14,718 nt of DNA from Fodinibacter sp035633415. GTDB lineage: Bacteria; Actinomycetota; Actinomycetes; Actinomycetales; Dermatophilaceae. The stretch is from contig DASQEZ010000100.1 in NCBI GenBank assembly GCA_035633415.1, positions 1 to 14,718 of the forward strand. The letters are read 5' to 3'. The position numbers and the translations under genes are program-made. A model generated the notes under the pieces. That model had not been told where the DNA came from. It was given only the letters and a program-made list of their open reading frames with translations, and did no database searches. Every line of letters starts with the position of its first letter. Position 1 is the first letter of the stretch. Shown piece after piece: positions 13,335 through 14,718 of the stretch.

Positions 13335-14666
13335 ATGACCCTCGCCCCCGAGCGCCGCACGATCTCCCCCACCGCGCCGCACCACGTCGCCGCCGACCAC
13401 GCGTCGACCAAGCCGCACGGCATCAACCCCCGCCTGTCGGTGACCAGCGCGGCCCCGCGCCCGCAGCGGCCCGCCCTGAAGAAGTCCGGCCGCCCCAACC
13501 CGGCCGCGCACCTGACCCCCGAGCAGATCGAGGGCATCGGCCACGAGCTGGACGCCCTGCGCAAGGAGGTCATGGACAGCCGCGGCGCCCGTGACGCCGC
13601 CTACATCCGCAAGGTCATCAAGGTGCAGCGCTACCTCGAGGTCGGCAGCCGCGCCGTGCTGCTGTTCTCCAACGTCAAGGTCAAGGGGGTGCGCCCCGCC
13701 TGGTGGCTCGGCACCGCCGGCCTGTCGGTCGCCAAGATCCTCGAGAACATGGAGATCGGCCACAACGTCATGCACGGCCAGTGGGACTGGATGCGTGACC
13801 CGAAGATCCACTCGACCGCGTGGGAGTGGGACAACGCCAGCCCGAGCTCGCAGTGGAAGCACAGCCACAACGAGATCCACCACACGTTCACGAACGTGCT
13901 CGGCCGCGACAACGACCTCGGCTACGGCATCCTGCGGGTCGACGAGGACCAGCGCTGGAGCCTGTTCTACCTCTTCCAGCCGATCTGGCACGTCGGCAAC
14001 GCGCTGCTCTTCGAGTACTCCATCGCGGCGTACGACCTCGAGCTCGGCGGCTACCTCGCCAAGAAGAACCGGATGAGCGAGCAGGAGAAGGCGAAGTTCC
14101 GCAGCGACGCCAAGGAGGTCGGCGCCAAGATCAAGCGACAGGCCACCAAGGACTACCTCGTGCACCCGGCGCTGTCGATCCCCACCGGCTCGGCCCGCAC
14201 CACGCTGACGGCCAACGTCGTCGCCAACCTGGTGCGCAACGTGTGGACCAACACCGTCATCATCTGCGGCCACTTCCCGCCCGGCATCGAGACCTTCGAG
14301 AAGACCTCCATCGAGGGCGAGACCCGGGGCGAGTGGTACGTGCGCCAGATGCTCGGCTCGGGCAACATCAGTGGCTCCAAGGCCATGCACGTGATGTCCG
14401 GCAACCTCAGCCACCAGATCGAGCACCACCTCTTCCCCGACATGCCGAGCAACCGCTACGGCGAGATCGCCCCACGCATCCGCGACCTCATGGAGCGGCA
14501 CGACCTGCCCTACGTCACGGGATCGCTCGGCAAGCAGGCCGCCTCGGTCTACTGGAAGGTCGTCCAGCTCTCGCTGCCGAACAAGGTCGAGGGCCGTCGC
14601 CGCCGCGACGTCGTGCGCCTGGCCGCGAAGAAGGCCTGGCGCAAGAAGTCGCTCGACCGATTCTGA
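13335..14666 (+). CDS. Membrane fatty acyl-CoA desaturase (DesA3-like), 443 aa
   Basis: Di-iron membrane desaturase that inserts a cis double bond in a fatty acyl chain using O2 and electrons from the preceding reductase. The three histidine boxes are present: H143-x3-H147 (G-H-N-V-M-H), H176-x-H178 with H182-H183 (H-S-H-N-E-I-H-H), and H360-x3-H364-H365 (H-Q-I-E-H-H-L-F-P). Hydrophobic stretches lie near 105-135, 208-230 and 290-312. The Q-I-E-H-H form of box 3 is common in acyl-lipid and DesA3-type enzymes. The first ~60 residues are polar and probably disordered, and the C terminus ends in a basic tail (R-R-R-R-D ... K-K-A-W-R-K-K). ATG 13335 is preceded by GGAAGGA (13322-13328). A delta-9 stearoyl-CoA activity is expected by analogy with DesA3, but the chain position is not readable. 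Confidence 0.92.
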   Translation: MTLAPERRTISPTAPHHVAADHASTKPHGINPRLSVTSAAPRPQRPALKKSGRPNPAAHLTPEQIEGIGHELDALRKEVMDSRGARDAAYIRKVIKVQRYLEVGSRAVLLFSNVKVKGVRPAWWLGTAGLSVAKILENMEIGHNVMHGQWDWMRDPKIHSTAWEWDNASPSSQWKHSHNEIHHTFTNVLGRDNDLGYGILRVDEDQRWSLFYLFQPIWHVGNALLFEYSIAAYDLELGGYLAKKNRMSEQEKAKFRSDAKEVGAKIKRQATKDYLVHPALSIPTGSARTTLTANVVANLVRNVWTNTVIICGHFPPGIETFEKTSIEGETRGEWYVRQMLGSGNISGSKAMHVMSGNLSHQIEHHLFPDMPSNRYGEIAPRIRDLMERHDLPYVTGSLGKQAASVYWKVVQLSLPNKVEGRRRRDVVRLAAKKAWRKKSLDRF

Positions 14667-14694
14667 GAGCGGGCCCAGAGCGATCTCGCCGCTC
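14667..14694 (+). terminator. Weak hairpin after the desaturase gene
   Basis: GAGCGG (14667-14672) and CCGCTC (14689-14694) form a 6-bp stem with a 16-base loop directly after the stop codon. There is no T-run, and the window ends 24 bases later, so the call is tentative. Confidence 0.25.
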
Positions 14695-14718
14695 GCCGGG
14701 GGAGCCCCAGCACCGTCG

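Noticed and set aside
1..14718. tRNA, rRNA, CRISPR arrays, transposases or phage genes
   Set aside because: I looked for cloverleaf-like, spaced-repeat and DDE-type signals on both strands and saw none; the only repeats are the short palindromic and tandem ones listed.

Overview
The window is very GC-rich, uses many GTG starts, and packs genes with 4-base stop/start overlaps. The protein families (nucleoside BMP transporter, SigE-type ECF sigma factor, ferredoxin-reductase/desaturase pair) point to a high-GC Gram-positive actinobacterium. I suspect the Micrococcales/Intrasporangiaceae, but that placement is an inference from style, not from a marker gene.

Layout. 1-1001: the 3' end of a DUF985-type cupin gene overlapping a short-chain dehydrogenase. 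1148-6210: a complete nucleoside-type ABC importer (lipoprotein, two permeases, double ATPase), with an 18-bp perfect hairpin between the lipoprotein gene and the membrane/ATPase genes. 6246-6307: a long hairpin closing that operon. 6356-8049: an ECF sigma factor of the SigE type, a single-pass membrane protein overlapping it (probable regulator or anti-sigma partner), then a small secreted SH3-like protein. 8088-10667, minus strand: a tight operon encoding a soluble protein of unknown function, a membrane-anchored thioredoxin-like protein, a Tat-exported six-cysteine protein, and a polytopic membrane protein whose reading frame is split in two by a 30-bp double palindrome carrying a stop codon. 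10891-11211: a DNA-binding-domain-only LysR-type protein, divergent from that operon. 11271-11719: a degraded minus-strand locus with the first ~26 codons of another ECF sigma factor joined, at an 18-bp-period direct repeat, to the last ~110 codons of a TolB-like propeller protein. 11950-12040: a compound inverted repeat. 12065-12109: three 15-bp palindromic units abutting the start of a flavin/NAD/2Fe-2S reductase gene. 13335-14666: a three-His-box fatty acyl desaturase.

How the genes work together. The BMP importer should bind and import nucleosides. The reductase and desaturase form an electron-transfer pair for aerobic fatty acid desaturation, arranged like Rv3230c-desA3 of Mycobacterium tuberculosis, and probably under an operator-binding repressor encoded elsewhere. 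The minus-strand operon has the logic of a methylamine-dehydrogenase (mau) maturation cluster: a folded, Tat-exported, disulfide-rich protein with a dedicated MauD-like thiol protein and membrane partners. Its exported protein does not look like MauA, however, so this is the best candidate here for an undescribed system.
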